NCBI GenBank assembly: GCA_963702075.1
Contig: OY969703.1
Coordinates: 558,001-622,000, forward strand
Origin: VAYN01 sp963702075
GTDB lineage: Bacteria > Actinomycetota > Thermoleophilia > Solirubrobacterales > 70-9
Direction of reading: 5' to 3'
DNA length: 64,000 nucleotides
Shown here one piece after another: positions 24,790 to 33,049 of this stretch (position 1 is its first letter; every line of letters starts with the position of its first letter). The notes under the pieces were generated by a model. That model ran no database searches and was not told the origin of the DNA. It worked only from the letters and a program-made list of their open reading frames with translations. The translations under genes and the position numbers were made by a program.

Positions 24790-25646
24790 TCCGTTGCCTC
24801 CGGGTGCGGGTAGTAGCGCGCGCCCTTCAGCTTCAGCCGCAGCGACTGCGCGTAGATCTTCGCCACCACCTGCAGCGACATCGCCGGGTAGCGGGCGAGC
24901 ATCGTCGTCAGGGTGCGGCGGGAGAGCGCGCGGCGGCGGAGGTTGAGGGTCGCGTCGAAGCTCTTGGCGTCGGCGTCGTTCGGTCGCGACTCGATGTGCA
25001 CCGCGAGGCGCTCGCCGGGTTCGCCGGCGCGGAAGGCGTAGGTCTGGTCCATGCCCATCAGCGGGGAGACGTGGAAGGTCTTCTCGAGCTCGTCGCGCAG
25101 GACGCTACCGCGCCGCTCGCCCCGCGCCAAGACGTAGGGATGCCGCTCGCCCCAGGGGATGTTCTGCACGTCGGCCACGACTGCATCTACCCGCTCCCCG
25201 GCGGGGTCGAAGCAGTAGTAGAGGGAGACCGGGTTGAAGCTGTGGCCGAAGTAGCGGAGGCCGGCGAGGAGGCGCACCGGCCCGGAAGGGCGGGCGCCGG
25301 TTGCCTCCTCGACCGCCTCGCGCGCGCACTCGTCGAGCGGTCGCGCCGGGTCGCCCATGAAGTCCTCGCGGCGGAAGCGGGCGAGGGCGCGACCACGGGC
25401 TGAGAAGAGCGGGTAGGGATCGAGCACCTGCGGCAGCTCCGCCAGGTCCAGGTACATGAGGAAGAGCGGGTAGCGGAACTCGTGCTCGACCGGCGCGAAG
25501 CGCCGGTGGCGGATGGTCCCCTCGTAGACCGCCGAGGCGGGCTGGGGGGAACGTGGGGTTGGGGGGGACAAGGGGTGGGGGTCGGCGGACAACAGCGGGG
25601 AGGGTCCGGCGACCCCCACCCCTTGTCCCTCGATCGCAGCCGTCAC
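24786..25646 (-). CDS. DUF1365 family protein with a repeat-encoded N-terminal extension
   Basis: 286 residues. The DUF1365 core starts at about residue 40 with YEGTIRHRRFAPVEHEFRYP, then FLMYLDLAELPQ; LLAGLRYFGHSFNPVSLYYC, VQNIPWGERHPYVL and KTFHVSPLMGMDQTYAF follow. This core is complete. The first 38 residues are unusual, because most are encoded by the hairpin element at 25565-25629; they are Gly/Pro-rich and not part of the family. The start ATG overlaps the FAD oxidoreductase stop (ATGA). DUF1365 proteins occur in operons with CFA-like methyltransferases and FAD oxidoreductases that modify membrane acyl chains; the biochemical role is unsettled. Confidence 0.9.
   Translation of the reverse strand: MTAAIEGQGVGVAGPSPLLSADPHPLSPPTPRSPQPASAVYEGTIRHRRFAPVEHEFRYPLFLMYLDLAELPQVLDPYPLFSARGRALARFRREDFMGDPARPLDECAREAVEEATGARPSGPVRLLAGLRYFGHSFNPVSLYYCFDPAGERVDAVVADVQNIPWGERHPYVLARGERRGSVLRDELEKTFHVSPLMGMDQTYAFRAGEPGERLAVHIESRPNDADAKSFDATLNLRRRALSRRTLTTMLARYPAMSLQVVAKIYAQSLRLKLKGARYYPHPEATE
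25565..25629. repeat. hairpin element family H1, copy 1
   Basis: Arms of 26 bp (25565-25590 and 25604-25629, one mismatch) surround the 13 nt loop AACAGCGGGGAGG, identical in all three H1 copies. The arm sequence (GGGACAAGGGG start) is unrelated to the arms of the other copies except for the loop-proximal CGGAC/GTCCG. It lies inside the 5' coding part of the DUF1365 gene. See copies at 54038 and 56215. Confidence 0.85.
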
Positions 25647-26974
25647 GCCGCCACCTCCTCTTCGTCGGCTCCCAAGCGAACTGCATCAACTTTTCTATCT
25701 ACTGGGTGGAAAAGTTGATGCAGTTCGGGGGGCGTGGCTCTGGCGATGGACTCGCAGACGCGCTGGGCGCTGACTACGCCGTCCTCGTGGAAGCCCCAGC
25801 CCCAGTAGGCGCCGCAGTAGTGGGTGCGGCGGGCGGGGTTGCTGATCTCGGCGTGGCGGGCCTGGGCCGCTACGCCCTCCTTGGTGTAGACGGGATGGTC
25901 GTAGGCGATCTTGCGGATCACCTTCGCCGGGTCGATTTCCTCGCTGCGGTTGAGGGTGACGAAGTACTGCTGGCGGGTGCGCAGGCGCTGCAGGTTGTTC
26001 ATCCAGTAGGTGACGGTGGTGCCGGTCGCCGGCTGCGGCGTCAGGTGGAAGTTCCAGCTCGACCAGGCGGCGCGGCGGCGCGGCATCAGCGAGGCGTCGG
26101 TGTGGAGGACCGCCTCGTTGCGCTGGTAGGGGATCGCGCCGAGGACTTCCCGCTCGGCCTCGCTCGGGTCGGCGAGCATCGCCAGCGCCTGGTCGGAGTG
26201 GGTGGCGACGACGACCTGGTCGAACTCCTCGCTCTCGCAGCCGTCGGCCTCGATCCGCACCCCGTCGGCCAGCCGCTCGATCCGCCGCACCGGCGCCCCG
26301 GTCCGCACCCGGTCGCGCCACGGCGCCGTGATCGCCTCGACGTAGCTACGCGAGCCCCCGCTCACCGTCCGCCACCGCGGCCGGTCCCGCAGGCTGTACA
26401 TGCCGTGGTTCTCGAAGAACTCGGCCATGAAGCTGGCCGGGAAGCTCCACATCTGCTCCGGGTCGGCCGACCAGACGGCGGAAGCTTGCGGCACGATCAG
26501 GCGGTTGACGAAGTGGCGGGAGAAGCCCTGCTGCTCGAGCCAGTGGCCGAGCGAGGGCGCGGTCCCGTTCATCCCGATCAGCGCCCGCGCCTCGCGGTTG
26601 AAGCGGCGCCACTCGCGCAGCATCCCGAGGAAGGTCGGGCTGAGCAGGTGCGCCGGGCGGGCGAAGAGCCCCCAGGGGGTGCCGGCGTACTCGAAGCGAC
26701 CGCGCCCGTCGGAGACCGAGAAGCTCATGTGCGAGGGCTGACTCGCCACACCCAGCTCGTCCAGCAGCGCTTCGAAGTTGGGGTAGTTGCGGTCGTTGAA
26801 GACGATGAAGCCGGTGTCCACCCACACGGCGCCGCCATCGGCCTGGACAGGCACCGTGTGGGTGTGCCCCCCGATTCGGTCGCTCGCCTCATAGACGACG
26901 AGCTCGTGCTCGGGGGCAAGACGATGCGCCGCCACCAGGCCGGAGACGCCGGTTCCGATGATTGCGATTTTCAT
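25643..26974 (-). CDS. FAD-dependent oxidoreductase (amine-oxidase-like)
   Basis: 443 residues. The N-terminal dinucleotide-binding motif is IAIIGTGVSGLVAAHRL, followed by VYEASDRIGGHTHT, which is typical of the amine oxidase/phytoene desaturase group. The C-terminal FAD-contact segment contains YCGAYWGWGFHEDGVVSAQR. The last 20 or so residues (about PPELHQLFHPVDRKV) are encoded by a 47 bp palindromic repeat, so the natural C-terminus has been replaced or extended. It is the first gene of a four-gene operon and overlaps DUF1365. In relatives the group acts on unsaturated acyl chains with the neighbouring methyltransferase; a similar role here is inferred. Confidence 0.9.
   Translation of the reverse strand: MKIAIIGTGVSGLVAAHRLAPEHELVVYEASDRIGGHTHTVPVQADGGAVWVDTGFIVFNDRNYPNFEALLDELGVASQPSHMSFSVSDGRGRFEYAGTPWGLFARPAHLLSPTFLGMLREWRRFNREARALIGMNGTAPSLGHWLEQQGFSRHFVNRLIVPQASAVWSADPEQMWSFPASFMAEFFENHGMYSLRDRPRWRTVSGGSRSYVEAITAPWRDRVRTGAPVRRIERLADGVRIEADGCESEEFDQVVVATHSDQALAMLADPSEAEREVLGAIPYQRNEAVLHTDASLMPRRRAAWSSWNFHLTPQPATGTTVTYWMNNLQRLRTRQQYFVTLNRSEEIDPAKVIRKIAYDHPVYTKEGVAAQARHAEISNPARRTHYCGAYWGWGFHEDGVVSAQRVCESIARATPPELHQLFHPVDRKVDAVRLGADEEEVAA
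25679..25725. repeat. 47 bp palindromic repeat P47, copy 1
   Basis: 17 bp perfect arms (AACTGCATCAACTTTTC and its complement) around a 13 nt loop. The loop orientation is inverted relative to the other two copies and differs from them at one base. It lies within the 3' coding end of the FAD oxidoreductase. Other copies are at 51519 and 52321. Confidence 0.9.
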
Positions 26975-27036
26975 CTCGGCTTTTTCCTACGAAGAGGTAG
27001 GCCGAACGGTTGCATCGGAGCCTCGATCTGGTGGAG

Positions 27037-28203
27037 CTACCCGTAGGGCCGGTAGAGGATGCGGTCGCCGAGCAGTCCAGAGACGGTGGCGAAGCCGAAG
27101 CCGCGGGCGCGCAGGGTGTCGATTATCTGGGGGAGGGCGGCGAGGGTCTCGCTGCGGGGGCCGCCGCCATCGTGCATGAGGACGATCGAGCCGTCGCGGG
27201 CGTGGTCGACGACGTTGGAGTAGATCGCCCCGGTGCCGGGCAGGGACCAGTCCTGCGGGTCGACGTCCCAGGTGACCGTCCGCATCCCGAGGCTGCCGGC
27301 GCTGGCGAGGATGCCGGCGTCGACGCCGCCGCCGGGCGGCCGGAAGAGGCAGGGCTTGAAGTGGGTGTAGGCGCGGATGCGCGCCGCGGCGCCGGCGATC
27401 TGCTCGTAGCCGGGGAGTTCGACGTGGTTCATCGTGTGGTCACCGATCTCGTCGCCTTCGGCGAGGATCTGCCGCATCACGTCCTCGCGCCCCGGCATCT
27501 CCTGCCCGATCTCGAAGAAGGTGCCGGGCACGCCCTTCTCCCGCAGGACCTTGAGGAATTCCGGCGTGTATTCGGAGGGCCCGTCGTCGAAGGTGAGAGC
27601 GACGACAGGCCGGTCGCGCGGCCCGTTGGTGACGAGCCCGGCGCTGCCGCCGGTGCACCCGACCGCGCGGACAGGGCGCAGGCGGAAGGCGCTGGTGCCG
27701 GTGGCCGGGAAGGTTTGGGCGCAGCGGTTGCGGACCATGCAGCCGCTGCTACGGATCGCCCGCCAGCGGTAGCGCTGCGGCGAGAGCGCGGCTTCCCGCG
27801 GGACCAGCGCGACGACCAGCTTCTGCGGCTGCGGCCGCTTCACCGTCGCCCGCACCCACGTTTCCTGGTCCAGGCGCCCGATTGGATTCACCTGCTCGAA
27901 CCCAAGCCGCCGGTGCGCCTTACGCCCGCCGAGGCAAAAGCGCAGCGGTGGCGCCGAAGGGTCAGAGCTGAACTCGAAACAGAGGTAGCGAGCAGCCGCG
28001 CGTCGAGGATCCGGATGCGCTTCGAGCTTCCCCAGTCCTACCGGCCTCGAAGTCCGCACCGAGAGCACCAGCTCCCGTCCCTTCTGCACCAGGCCTGCAT
28101 GCTGCAGCCGCAGCGACGCTGCCGTCCCGGTCGCCGGTAGGGCCAGGAACCCACTCGTAGCGAGGGCGGCAACGCACAGGATCTTGCGGGGGTAGTTCCT
28201 CAT
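27037..28203 (-). CDS. secreted polysaccharide deacetylase (NodB-like)
   Basis: 388 residues from ATG (MRNYPRKILC), with a signal peptide (LCVAALATSGFLALPATGTAA). The N-terminal 190 residues are a beta-rich accessory domain with several cysteines. The C-terminal deacetylase domain has motif 1 TFDDGPSEYTPEFL, the metal-binding GDHTMNH, and RPPGGG with later DVDPQDW and IVLMHDGG. All carbohydrate esterase 4 residues appear intact, so it should be active on N-acetylated glycans, most likely peptidoglycan. It is divergent from a secreted peptidoglycan-binding protein, across hairpin H2 copy 1. Confidence 0.92.
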   Translation of the reverse strand: MRNYPRKILCVAALATSGFLALPATGTAASLRLQHAGLVQKGRELVLSVRTSRPVGLGKLEAHPDPRRAAARYLCFEFSSDPSAPPLRFCLGGRKAHRRLGFEQVNPIGRLDQETWVRATVKRPQPQKLVVALVPREAALSPQRYRWRAIRSSGCMVRNRCAQTFPATGTSAFRLRPVRAVGCTGGSAGLVTNGPRDRPVVALTFDDGPSEYTPEFLKVLREKGVPGTFFEIGQEMPGREDVMRQILAEGDEIGDHTMNHVELPGYEQIAGAAARIRAYTHFKPCLFRPPGGGVDAGILASAGSLGMRTVTWDVDPQDWSLPGTGAIYSNVVDHARDGSIVLMHDGGGPRSETLAALPQIIDTLRARGFGFATVSGLLGDRILYRPYG

Positions 28204-28216
28204 CGACTGTGGGGGG

Positions 28217-28292
28217 CGGGATGGGTGACCCTCCCCAGACACTCAACCACGAGCCATTGGCGAGTGGTGTCTGGGGAGGGTCACCCATCCCG
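28217..28292. repeat. hairpin element family H2, copy 1
   Basis: Perfect 26 bp arms (28217-28242 and 28267-28292) around a 24 nt loop beginning TCAACCACGAGCC and ending GCGAGTG. The loop is nearly identical in the copy at 49600, while the outer arm sequence is different. It lies between divergent secreted-protein genes, 14 nt from one start. Confidence 0.9.
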
Positions 28293-28341
28293 GCTCTCGA
28301 CCGTCCGCGACCCCGTCCCCACTACCGTGTTCAGACCAGCT

Positions 28342-29535
28342 GTGAGCTTCAACTCCCGAACCCTCGCCGCGCTCGCGGTCCTCATCGCCTGCGCGCTCGC
28401 GCCAGCCGCCGCCCACGCCGACACCGGCGGCGCCGGCCAGGTCGAAACCGGCGGCAACGTCAGCAACACCGCCTTCGACCGCCAGGGCATGTGGGTCTGG
28501 TACGTCTCGCACTCGGAGGGCGGCAGCGTCGCCGCGATCATCGCCCGCGCCAAGGCCAACGACATCGGCACCGTCTACGTCAAGGCGGGCGACGGCGGCG
28601 GGGCCTGGAGCCAGTTCAGCCGCGGCCTCGTCCAGGCGCTGCACCGCGGCGGCCTCGACGTCTGCGCCTGGCAGTTCGTCTACGGCGACAACCCGCTCGC
28701 CGAGGCCCGGGTCGCCGCCGCCGCGGTCGCCAAGGGAGCCGACTGCTTCGTGATCGACGCCGAGGCCGACTACGAGGGCAAGTACGCCGCCGCCGAAACC
28801 TACGTCCGTGCCCTGCGCGCCCACGTCGGTGCCACCTTCCCGGTCTCGCTCGCCGGCTTCCCCTACGTCGACTACCACCCGTCGTTCCCGTACTCGGTCT
28901 TCTTCGGCCCCGGTGGCGCCCAATACAACCAGCCGCAGATGTACTGGAAGACGATTGGCACCTCGGTGCGGACGGTCTACGAGCACACCTATCTCTACAA
29001 CCGCATCTGGGGCCACCCGATCTACCCGATCGGGCAGACCTACGAAGGCCCCGGCGCCGCCTCGATCCGCCTCTTCCGCCGCTTCGCCCAGAGCTACGGC
29101 GGGCTGCCGCCGAGCTGGTGGGACTGGCAGGAGACGAGCGGGCAGGAGTGGGGGGCGGTCGGCGCCGCCAGCGCCCTGCGGCCGGTGACCGGCTACCGGC
29201 TCGAAGTCGTCCACCCGACCCTGAAGAAGGGGAGCAAGGGCGACATGGTCGTCTGGGCGCAGGAGCACCTGGTTGCCGCCGGCGCGGACCTGCCGGTGAC
29301 GGGGATCTTCGGCCGCCAGACCGCCCGCGCCGTCCACATCTTCAAAGCCGAACACGGACTCGCCGCCAACGGAATCGTCGACACCGACACCTGGAACGCC
29401 CTGCTCACCTTCACGCCCGTGCCCGGCCAGTGGGCGCCGCGCCGCGCCCGACCCGGAGCCCGCCCGCGGCCGGCCAGCCGGCCGTTATCGGCGAGCCTGC
29501 CCGCGAAGGCCTACGAGATCCCGCCGCGCCCCTGA
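28342..29535 (+). CDS. secreted protein with C-terminal peptidoglycan-binding domain
   Basis: 397 residues from GTG at 28342 (GTG at 28327 is an alternative). The signal peptide is TLAALAVLIACALAPAAAHA. The central 250 residues look like a glycosidase-like barrel (MWVWYVSHSEGGSVAAIIA, TVYVKAGDGGG, FVIDAEADYEGKYA with conserved acids, PVSLAGFPYVDYHP). The C-terminal domain is PG_binding_1: LKKGSKGDMVVWAQEHLVAA, FGRQTARAVHIFKAEHGLAA, IVDTDTWNALL. The gene ends 3 nt before the palindrome P37. Likely acts on or within the cell wall; catalytic activity is unproven. Confidence 0.85.
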   Translation: MSFNSRTLAALAVLIACALAPAAAHADTGGAGQVETGGNVSNTAFDRQGMWVWYVSHSEGGSVAAIIARAKANDIGTVYVKAGDGGGAWSQFSRGLVQALHRGGLDVCAWQFVYGDNPLAEARVAAAAVAKGADCFVIDAEADYEGKYAAAETYVRALRAHVGATFPVSLAGFPYVDYHPSFPYSVFFGPGGAQYNQPQMYWKTIGTSVRTVYEHTYLYNRIWGHPIYPIGQTYEGPGAASIRLFRRFAQSYGGLPPSWWDWQETSGQEWGAVGAASALRPVTGYRLEVVHPTLKKGSKGDMVVWAQEHLVAAGADLPVTGIFGRQTARAVHIFKAEHGLAANGIVDTDTWNALLTFTPVPGQWAPRRARPGARPRPASRPLSASLPAKAYEIPPRP

Positions 29536-29538
29536 TTC

Positions 29539-29575
29539 CTGTTCCTTTTGCCCGTATTGCGGGCAAAAGGAACAG
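29539..29575. repeat. 37 bp palindrome P37, copy 1 (bidirectional terminator position)
   Basis: 16 bp perfect arms (CTGTTCCTTTTGCCCG and complement) around loop TATTG. It fills the space between two convergent stop codons (29535 and 29581), so terminator use here is plausible. The second copy, inside ileS at 59985, differs by a compensatory arm base pair and in the loop. Confidence 0.85.
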
Positions 29576-29580
29576 CTGAG

Positions 29581-30432
29581 CTACCCAGCGCCAATTTTCG
29601 TTACGAGCCGGCCGAGGGTCGGCGACTCGATGACGAGCTCGTCGCCCTCGCCGAGCCAGACGCGCGGCTTGCGGCCCATGCCGACGCCCTCGGGGGTGCC
29701 GGTCGAGACGATGTCGCCGGGCTCCAGCGTCATCAGCTGCGAGAGCTGGGTGACCAGCTGGGGGATGCTGAAGATGAGGTCGTCGGTGGCGCTGTTCTGC
29801 ATCTCCTCGCCGTTCAGGGTGAGCCGGATCGCGATCGCGTCCGCCGGCCCCGCCTCGTCCGGCGTCACTAAATAAGGGCCGCATGGCGCCGAGCCGTCGA
29901 AGACCTTGCCGGGCATCCACTGCGGCGTCGCGCCCTGCAGGTCGCGGGCCGAGAGGTCGTTCAGCAGGGTGTAGCCGGCGACGTAGTCGAGCGCCTCGGC
30001 CTCGTCCACATCCTTCGCCCGTTTGCCGACGACGAACGCGACCTCGGCCTCGTAGTCCGTCTTCGCCGTCGGCGCCTTCACCGTCGCCCCGTCTGCCACC
30101 AGCGCGTTCGGGTACTTGGCGAAGATCGTCGGCATCTCCGGCGGGTCGGTCACCCCCACCTCGGCCGCGTGCTTGCGGTAGTTCAAGCCGATGCAGACGA
30201 TCTTGTCCGGGTCGGGGATCGGCGGCAGCAGCCGCACCGCCGAAAGCGGATGCGACGGCGTGCCGGTGTCGCCCAGCCGTCCCCGCAGGTCCTCGACCCG
30301 CCCGGCGGCGATCAGCTCGCGCAGGCTCCCTCGGTGCGGCTCCCCCAGCAGCGCCCAGGCATCGACGACGCGATCGTCCTCGAGCAGCCCGGCTCGCGGC
30401 CCATCGCCGGCGTCATAGGTCAGCAGCCGCAT
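29581..30432 (-). CDS. fumarylacetoacetate hydrolase family protein
   Basis: 283 residues. The FAH domain covers the C-terminal two thirds: CIGLNYRKHAAEVG, PTIFAKYPNALV, DYEAEVAFVVGK, DYVAGYTLLNDLSARDLQ, GPYLVTPDE and TGTPEGVGMG. The metal ligands (Glu in YEAE, Asp in NDLS) are present. The family includes isomerases, decarboxylases and hydrolases of oxo-diacids; this length and N-terminal extension fit the 2-hydroxyhepta-2,4-diene-dioate isomerase / acylpyruvase group. It stands alone; the MFS gene ends 27 nt upstream on the same strand. Confidence 0.92.
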   Translation of the reverse strand: MRLLTYDAGDGPRAGLLEDDRVVDAWALLGEPHRGSLRELIAAGRVEDLRGRLGDTGTPSHPLSAVRLLPPIPDPDKIVCIGLNYRKHAAEVGVTDPPEMPTIFAKYPNALVADGATVKAPTAKTDYEAEVAFVVGKRAKDVDEAEALDYVAGYTLLNDLSARDLQGATPQWMPGKVFDGSAPCGPYLVTPDEAGPADAIAIRLTLNGEEMQNSATDDLIFSIPQLVTQLSQLMTLEPGDIVSTGTPEGVGMGRKPRVWLGEGDELVIESPTLGRLVTKIGAG

Positions 30433-30459
30433 CGCGCTCGCTCCCCTCCCCAGACGTCA

Positions 30460-32025
30460 TCAAGCCCGAACCGGCTCCGGTTCGACCTCAAACGCAGTGT
30501 CCTCGAGCGTCTCCCGCTCTATATCCCCCTCCCGCACCAGCCAAAGCCCGAAGACCGCGCCGATGAAGGAAAGGATCGCCCCCAGCACGAGGATCTGGTT
30601 GAGCCCATGGAGGAAGCCCTGCTGCGCCGCGTTCGCCGCGGTGTCCTGCAGCCGCGCGGGCAGGCCCGAGACCGCCTGGCCGAGGTGGCCCGAGGAGGTC
30701 GCTTCGACCAGACCGCGCGCCTGGTCGCCCGTCAGCGCACCCCCGGATGCCTCCTGCGCCTTCGACGCCCCCGCCCCGAGGAAGATCGCGCCCCAGGCGG
30801 CGATCCCGACGGCGATCCCGACCTGGCGGAAGGTGTCGTTGATCCCGGCCGCCATCCCGCTCTGCTCTTTCGGCACGACGCTGAGGGCGACGTCGGCGAT
30901 CACCGGGTTCAGCAGGCCGACGCCGACGCCGCTGATCAGGAAGCCGGCCAGCAGTGCGGTCCACTCGGAGTCCATCTGCAGGCCGGACATCAGCAGCAGC
31001 CCGAGGCCGGTGAGGGCCAGCCCCGCGCTCATCAGGTACCGCGCCTGGACCCGCGCCAGCGCCATCCCCGAGAGCGGGGCGACGATGAACGAGGCGACGG
31101 TGATCGGCAGGTAGCGCAGCCCCGCTTCGATCGGCGAGAAACCGAGGAAGCTCTGCAGGTAGAGCGTCAGGTAGAGGAAGAGCGCGAACATCGAGCCGGA
31201 GACGGCGAAGGCGGCCAGTTGGACGCCGGTGAAGGCGCGGCGGCGGAAGAAGCCAAGCGGCAGCATGGGTTGCTCCACGCGTCGCTCGATCGCGAAGAAC
31301 GCCGCCAGCAGTACCGCTGCGCCGGTGAAGAGCGAAACGATCGTGGTGCTGCCCCAGCCCTCGTCGTTGCCGCGGACCAGCGCCAGGACGAGGAGGAAGA
31401 GCGCGACCGAGAAGGTGACGAGGCCGCCCCAGTCGATCCGGGTCGCGTTGGGGTCGCGCGACTCGGCGACCTTCCAGTAGGTGACGGCGATCGCCGCCAG
31501 GCCGATCGGCACGTTCAGCAGGAAGACCGACTGCCAGCCGAGGCCGTCGGTGAGCAGGCCGCCGACCAGCGGCCCGATCGCGACCGCGATGCCGATCGTC
31601 CCCCCGTAGATGCCCATCGCCATCCCGCGTTCGGGGCCGCTCGGGAACTCCTGGGCGACCAGCGCCAGCGAGACCGCGAACATGATCGCGCCGCCGACGC
31701 CCTGCAGGCCGCGGGCGAGGTTGAGGAAGGTCGGGTCCGGCGCCAGCGCGCAGAGCAGCGAGGCGAGCGAGAAGATCCCGAGCCCGATCGCGAAGACGCG
31801 CCGCCGGCCGAGCCGGTCGGCGAGCGAGCCGGCGGTCAGCACCAGCGCCGCCAGCGAGAGGGCGTAGGCGTCGATCACCCACTGCAGGTCGGTGAAGCTG
31901 CCGCCTAGGTCCTGCTGGATTGCGGGCAGCGCCGTGTTGACCACGGTGATGTCGAGCAGAAGCATGAAGGTGGCGACGCAGACCGCGCCGAGCGTCCACC
32001 ATTTGCGGTTGGTATCCGTGTCCAT
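30460..32025 (-). CDS. MFS drug efflux transporter, DHA2 type
   Basis: 521 residues from ATG with GGAGG upstream on the minus strand; the longer open frame is not used. About 14 helices are visible. Family motifs: LDITVVNTALP in helix 1, GSLADRLGRRRVF (motif A) and the central GLLTDGLGWQSVFLLNVP. This is the EmrB/QacA group that exports hydrophobic cations or drugs by proton antiport. A divergent MarR gene and an operator-like site at 32065 suggest ligand-induced derepression. The C-terminal tail is acidic (EGDIERETLEDTAFEVE). Confidence 0.93.
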   Translation of the reverse strand: MDTDTNRKWWTLGAVCVATFMLLLDITVVNTALPAIQQDLGGSFTDLQWVIDAYALSLAALVLTAGSLADRLGRRRVFAIGLGIFSLASLLCALAPDPTFLNLARGLQGVGGAIMFAVSLALVAQEFPSGPERGMAMGIYGGTIGIAVAIGPLVGGLLTDGLGWQSVFLLNVPIGLAAIAVTYWKVAESRDPNATRIDWGGLVTFSVALFLLVLALVRGNDEGWGSTTIVSLFTGAAVLLAAFFAIERRVEQPMLPLGFFRRRAFTGVQLAAFAVSGSMFALFLYLTLYLQSFLGFSPIEAGLRYLPITVASFIVAPLSGMALARVQARYLMSAGLALTGLGLLLMSGLQMDSEWTALLAGFLISGVGVGLLNPVIADVALSVVPKEQSGMAAGINDTFRQVGIAVGIAAWGAIFLGAGASKAQEASGGALTGDQARGLVEATSSGHLGQAVSGLPARLQDTAANAAQQGFLHGLNQILVLGAILSFIGAVFGLWLVREGDIERETLEDTAFEVEPEPVRA

Positions 32026-32064
32026 TTGAGGACCTCCAGACCGTCGGGTACAATTCGTAAGGCA

Positions 32065-32076
32065 ACCTTGTAAGGT
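32065..32076. promoter_or_regulatory. MarR-type operator-like palindrome
   Basis: ACCTT and AAGGT pair around 2 nt. Similar half-sites (GTAAGG, ACCTTATCAGG) flank it in the same 88 nt divergent intergenic region. The position between an MFS pump and a MarR gene is the usual one for autoregulated pump control. Confidence 0.5.
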
Positions 32077-32113
32077 GACCTGACCAGACGACCTTATCAG
32101 GCTCCCTGACGAA

Positions 32114-32590
32114 ATGACCCAAGCCCTAAACAACAACGATTTCTGGATCCCGATGGCGGGCCTGTTCGAGATCGCCAAAGACGCCTTCTTCGAGGACTTC
32201 CGCGAGGAGCTCGAGCAGACCGAGTTCGCCGACATCCGCCCGACCCACGGCTGCATCTTCCGCTTCGTCGGCGGCGAAGGGATGCGGCTGACGGTGCTGG
32301 CGGAAATGGCGGGGATGACGAAGCAGTCGGTGGGGGAGATCGTCGACGACCTGGTCGCCCGCGGTTACGTCAAGCGGATCGCCGATCCTGAGGACAAGCG
32401 CGCCAAGCTGATCTGCCTGACCGAGCGCGGCAAACGCGCCCAGGCGACCGGCCGCGCCCTCTTTGCCAAGGTCGAGGAGCAGTGGCGAGAGCGCTACGGC
32501 GAGCGGCGGATCCAGCAGCTGCGCAAGCTGCTGGAGGAGATCGCCGCCACCGAGGCACCCGGCGCCGCGCCCGAGCTGGCACACGCCTGA
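32114..32590 (+). CDS. MarR family transcriptional regulator
   Basis: 158 residues. Winged-helix signs: TVLAEMAGMTKQSVGEIVDDL, ARGYVKRIADPEDKRAKLICL, and the C-terminal dimer helix ERGKRAQATGRALF. The D-x-R-DKRAK wing is the classic MarR DNA-binding feature. It is divergent from the DHA2 pump. A phenolic or drug ligand is typical for the family but not shown here. Confidence 0.93.
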   Translation: MTQALNNNDFWIPMAGLFEIAKDAFFEDFREELEQTEFADIRPTHGCIFRFVGGEGMRLTVLAEMAGMTKQSVGEIVDDLVARGYVKRIADPEDKRAKLICLTERGKRAQATGRALFAKVEEQWRERYGERRIQQLRKLLEEIAATEAPGAAPELAHA

Positions 32591-32599
32591 GCGCGAGCC

Positions 32600-32791
32600 C
32601 TACTCCTCCGGCGAGTCCTCCGACTCCGACCGGTGCTCGATGTCGTCGGCGTCCCTGACCGCCCAGCCGACCCGCTCGAGCAGTTGCCCGGCGTAGTGAT
32701 CGGACTCCAGGCTCGAGCTCGGCACCCGCTCCCGATAGACCACCTCGCTGGAGCGCGGCGGCGAATCCGTAAGCACGAGTATCTGCGGCAT
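32600..32791 (-). CDS. small hypothetical protein
   Basis: 63 residues, acidic, with natural composition (MPQILVLTDSPPRSSEVVY, then HYAGQLLERVGWAVRDADD). The codon use matches its neighbours. It converges on the MarR gene (10 nt). I recall similar short proteins as common in actinobacteria, but no function is known to me. No membrane segment or metal motif. Confidence 0.6.
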   Translation of the reverse strand: MPQILVLTDSPPRSSEVVYRERVPSSSLESDHYAGQLLERVGWAVRDADDIEHRSESEDSPEE

Positions 32792-32960
32792 CTCTCCTCC
32801 TCGTCTCGCTTCGCGCCAGTATCGCCCCCCAACCTTCAGCCCAGGTCAACCTCCCGTAAAGATCCCCGCCGAAGAAGCCACGAGCCCCGCGCAAGACCCC
32901 CGCCACCCGCTAGATTTACCCCCAGGGTCGCTCCCAACGGCCCACCTCGCAGTTCTTCTC

Positions 32961-33034
<74 letters not shown>

Positions 33035-33049
33035 CTCTCTCTTTCGTCT

